Positions 60,886 through 64,000 of a DNA stretch of 64,000 bases are shown here, piece by piece (the first letter of the stretch is position 1; each line of letters opens with the position of its first letter). The DNA comes from Pectinophora gossypiella. Lineage: Eukaryota; Arthropoda; Insecta; Lepidoptera; Gelechiidae. The notes under the pieces were generated by a model. That model saw only the letters and a program-made list of their open reading frames with translations, was not told the DNA's origin and did no database searches. The stretch covers positions 2,108,001-2,172,000 of the forward strand of contig NC_065421.1 in assembly GCF_024362695.1 (NCBI RefSeq), in the 5' to 3' direction. Both the position numbers and the translations under genes were made by a program.

Positions 60886-61752
60886 GGTATGTCTACATTA
60901 TAACCGCGACCGTCTTCGAAACAAGCATCCTAGCTCATGGATGTAAATCAGATTTGATTGCGACAAAGCTATAGGTTACATTATATGAGCGGCAATAACT
61001 TTTATGTGAGAAACATTTCGAAATTTTAAAGCGAATTTCCTTTAAGTGCCTTGTTATACAATTGATTTGTTTATTTACGTGATATGATAATGTTCTTGCG
61101 AACCTCTGGTTGGAAACATAGAAGAATAAGCGACTGGTTACCAGCATTAATATATAATAATAAACGAAGTATTAATATAAATGTGTTTTTTATTTACACG
61201 ATAATCGCTGTAAATTGAAATTGCTCTTCTCTTCATTTATGAGATGATACAGTCAGCATAACTTCAGGGTATCGTGTGGTCTATTCTAATGTTCAACCAG
61301 TTGAATATTGGATAAATTTCCTCCAATTGTCCTGTGCCCGCAAACTTTGATCAACAATGGCTGACTGGATAATTGCTTACAAACCAAACCATTGTAAATG
61401 TATGGCTTTGTATATTTAATATTATCGAAGATCCCGAATTATAAGGTCTGTTTAATTTTCAATGAGCTCCGGACATTTTCGAAATAATGATCTTTTAAAT
61501 TTTTTTTTTTTTGACGTGACTTTTTGTTGATTTGCCGCAAATGGCATCAACTACTTAGCCGAAATACTTGTACAGACTATCTGCCCTCTCTTCGTTTAAC
61601 TATTACCCTGTCAGACCTCATCATCCCCTTAGCATTATCCCGTTTTTCACAGGGTCCGCTTACCTAATCTGAAGATTTGACAAGTCCGCTGTTTTACAGA
61701 AATGACTGCCTCAGTTTTTTCCACATAGAAAGAAAAGACAACTTATTTTTTA

Positions 61753-61893
61753 AACCTGTGCAATAACCGGTATTCGGTCCACCCGATATGAGAGCCGAGC
61801 CTGAGGACGCAGAGGCCGCTAAGATCAAGTCGAACATCTTAAAGAATGCCAAGGAACATGAGGATCGATTGAACACAAATATCGATCTTCCAA
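61753..61893 (+). pseudogene. Inverted partial copy of exon 1 of the secreted-protein gene
   Basis: 141 bp match 60298-60438 (residues about 150-196, around DMRAEPEDAEAAKIKSN) in the opposite orientation. There are four differences: three synonymous third-position changes and one GAA-to-TAA nonsense change. It abuts the 3' end of an inverted SINE C. It is 0.9 kb upstream of the parent gene's start codon. Confidence 0.88.
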
Positions 61894-61896
61894 CAT

Positions 61897-62115
61897 CTAT
61901 CGCAAGATGAACTAAGTACCCACACCTCACCGAGCTTTCTGTTAGACCAACGGGATAAGTGGCGAACCGTATCGCCGTTTATAATTGCCGAGCCAACTGT
62001 GGTAGTGAAAACTGCACTTGATGAATTAATAACTCATTGGTGCAAGTCTGGTACCGGGGCTCGAACCGGCGCTCCTAGTTTGAGACACAAGCCAGTGAAC
62101 CACAGGACTCCAGTG
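61897..62115 (-). mobile_element. SINE C, inverted copy with tRNA-like head
   Basis: Right to left: head with GGGGCTCGAACCGGC (decayed box B complement) and GTGCAAGTCTGGTACC, linker, GCCGAGCCAACTGTG, TTTCTGTTAGACCAACG, and CTATCGCAAGATGAACTAAG. Its 3' end runs straight into the exon copy at 61893. Confidence 0.72.
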
Positions 62116-62371
62116 ACTTCTAAGTTATTCGTGTTACTCTACAAAATTGATACTTTAATTGAGTTATGTCGTGAATCTGCGTTGTTGCAGAATATCTTTG
62201 GGAGAAACCAACAGATGAGTTTTAAAATAAAAAAGAAATCTCAGCGCGATCGGACTTACATTTCCAGTTTGGATGATATACGATGTGAATTCGTGAATAA
62301 CACATGCGCCTAGATTTGCCTTTGAGCTGTTCGAAGTGAACTTTGTTGCCAAATGTGTAAAGATCCTATAA

Positions 62372-62774
62372 AAATTAAGGTAAAAAAATCTTTAAAAACA
62401 AGCTTTTATTTAAATGCGCTAAAAAGAAAAAAATAAACTTTTACACTATAACTTTACTGTCAACTTATAACATTTCAAATTCAACATATTTGACACAATT
62501 TATATGTTTTAAAAGCTTGTCGCGAGATTTAAGTACCTACTCGTAATTTTAAAAGCAAGTTTTAAAATACCTGCCTATTAAAAATTTTAAACTAAGAAAG
62601 TAAATACGAGTACTTAAATCTCGCGACAAGCTTTTAAAACATATAAATTGTGTCAAATATGTTGAATTTGAAATGTTATAAGTTGACAGTAAAGTTATAG
62701 TGTAAAAGTTTATTTTTTTCTTTTTAGCGCATTTAAATAAAAGCTTGTTTTTAAAGATTTTTTTACCTTAATTT
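62372..62774. repeat. Perfect inverted repeat, 165-bp arms, 73-bp spacer
   Basis: Arms 62372-62536 and 62610-62774 are equal in length and I found no mismatch. They start AAATTAAGGTAAAAAAATC and include GCGCTAAAAAG and CTTGTCGCGAGATTTAAG. The spacer contains TTTTAAAAGC / GTTTTAAAAT words. A related phrase TTTAAATAAAAGCTTGT recurs at 63927. It lies 12 bp beyond the stop of the helicase relic (minus strand). Confidence 0.88.
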
Positions 62775-62786
62775 ATTTTATACTTT

Positions 62787-63170
62787 TTAGTTTTCACCTT
62801 GTAAGTTCCTAAGTCTGTTCATCTCATTCAACGCATCATTATTGCAAGGTCGTTTGCCAGTTAATTTTGAACAATCCAACTCTTCAATTAGGAGCCCTTC
62901 TAACGATTTCACCCTACTTAAGGCCACATATGCTTGACCAGCGGCAAAGAGCTTCGAGCCCAAGTATACAACGGCATGGTCAACAGTACTACCCTGCATT
63001 TTGTGTACCGTACAAGCCCAACATAATATAATTGGTAACATTCTCCTTTCTGCAGTGCCGCGACTAAATTTTGCTGGAAATTGCACAGTCTTGGGTTGAA
63101 TGAGATGAACACCGTCTTTACCGAAGTCTATACGGACGGAAGGTATGTCAGTATAATTGGCAAACGAGCA
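62787..63170 (-). pseudogene. Helitron-type Pif1 helicase, C-terminal fragment
   Basis: The minus strand reads FGKDGVHLIQPKTVQFPAKF, then CWACTVHKMQGSTVDHAVV (a Pif1 C-terminal helicase motif), then AGQAYVALSRVKSLEGLLI (motif VI with the arginine), then CNNDALNEMNRLRNL and a stop. The N-terminal helicase half and the Rep nuclease are absent. A LINE-like stretch (GCAAGCGGGTCCCCTGATGG) takes over at about 63172. Helitrons use this helicase in rolling-circle transposition; this copy is dead. Confidence 0.82.
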
Positions 63171-63426
63171 AGCGGGTCCCCTGATGGTAAGTGATCACCG
63201 CCGCCCATGGACTACAGAGACAACAGGAGAGTTACTGAGCCGTTGCCCGCCTTTGAGTTAGACATGTTGTCTACCAAGGTTGAAGGAAGGGAAGGAAGGA
63301 AGGGAAAAGTGGGATAGGAAAGGAGTTGGGCTTCCGGATCTCTCACTCACCGATCGAAACACATTGCTGCTTAACGTCGATATTCTGTGAGAGGGTGGTA
63401 CTTCCCCGGTCGAGCTAGCCCATTTG

Positions 63427-63597
63427 ATAACACAGCACAACAAGATTTTTTCACAAGCAAGTGATATATGGTTTCCCGTAGATTTTTTAACGCTGAAATT
63501 CTGGCCGGATTCGGTTTCAGCGTTGAAAAATCTACGGGAAACCATGTACCACTTGCTAGTGAAAAAAAAAATCCATTTTTTGTTACACTGTGTAATA
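63427..63597. mobile_element. Foldback element with ~75-bp imperfect arms
   Basis: ATATATGGTTTCCCGTAGAT and AACGCTGAAA on the left pair with the right-hand TTTCAGCGTT and ATCTACGGGAAACCAT; the outer arms (ACACAGCACAACAAG) pair more loosely. The centre is near TCTGGCCGGATTCGG. Frames on both strands here are by-products of this symmetry. Confidence 0.7.
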
Positions 63598-63604
63598 GCT
63601 CCAC

Positions 63605-64000
63605 CACTCCAAAAGCCAGCAAGCAAAATTATCCGCCATTTTCGGTGTTCCGCCATATTGGATTAAGAGTGACGTCACATTATTTCTAGTTATTCTTGGC
63701 TAGTCTTTTTATTAGATATCCATATTGTAGGAGCGCATTAAAAATAATTGGTCCGCCATCTAGGGTACGTCGCCATGTTGGATTTAGAATGACATTATAC
63801 AGTTAATCATGCATTGTCATCCAAACTAAACGTGTATACAAAATTTCAGCTCAATGAGTTGAGGGCAAATGCTCAAAATTGAGTTGTAAGATTTCACCCG
63901 AACATATAAACATATCTACATACAATGCAATTTAAATAAAAGCTTGTAAGTATCAAACGAGCCCATACTCGAAGGGGTTGTGTTGTTTAAATACTGAGTT
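63605..64000. repeat. Two diverged tandem segments at the window end
   Basis: CCGCCATTTTCGGTGTTCCG ... GACGTCACATTATT and CCGCCATCTAGGGTACGTCG ... GACATTATACAGTT are about 120 bp apart and share layout. AATTTCAGCTCAATGAGTTG follows. It resembles non-coding Helitron DNA (weak). Confidence 0.4.

Overview
This is nuclear DNA of an insect, almost certainly a moth or butterfly (Lepidoptera). The evidence is GT-AG introns, AT-rich intergenic DNA, and dense SINE, MITE and LINE relics of types I associate with lepidopteran genomes. Six host genes can be assembled by joining exons across introns. All coordinates below come from checking splice-site phase by eye; no search was run.

Layout. Positions 1-700 hold three hairpins with one shared 12-nt loop but unrelated stems, beside an Arg/Ser/Glu-rich ORF on the minus strand. 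Positions 2181-15292 (+) hold the kinase C-lobe and tail of a CDKL-family protein kinase, with two alternative last exons; its N-lobe lies before the window. A 5'-truncated non-LTR retrotransposon with a 580-codon reverse-transcriptase ORF (3883-6121) sits in the first intron. Positions 16829-17394 (-) hold a two-exon gene for a 92-aa membrane-anchored protein, head-to-head with a TatD-type nuclease gene (18123-31031, +, six coding exons). Positions 31032-35833 have no recognisable gene. Positions 35834-49607 (-) hold a complete 13-exon PNPT1 gene (mitochondrial polynucleotide phosphorylase, 749 aa). Positions 50010-56375 are a transposon cluster: four copies of a ~400-bp poly(A) retroposon around a ~4.5-kb DNA transposon that itself holds a second, palindrome-rich transposon. 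Positions 56489-57799 (+) hold RPP21 (RNase P subunit). Positions 58951-60885 (-) hold a 529-aa secreted Cys- and Lys-rich protein gene. The window ends in a Pif1/Helitron helicase relic beside a perfect 165-bp inverted repeat.

PNPT1, RPP21 and the TatD nuclease all act on nucleic acids, but nothing in the sequence shows that they are co-regulated; this is ordinary eukaryotic gene order. Most of the remaining DNA is nested mobile elements. Several nests can be unpicked exactly from target-site duplications (MULE in SINE; SINE in Harbinger in SINE; LINE tail in MITE). The signals I rate highest are the shared-loop hairpin array at the left edge, the modular SINEs that share one core under tRNA-like and 5S-rRNA-like heads, the perfect 165-bp inverted repeat, the 97% identical inverted copy of a host exon fused to a SINE, and the transposon whose termini are built from stacked CATTTCATGAAATG palindromes.
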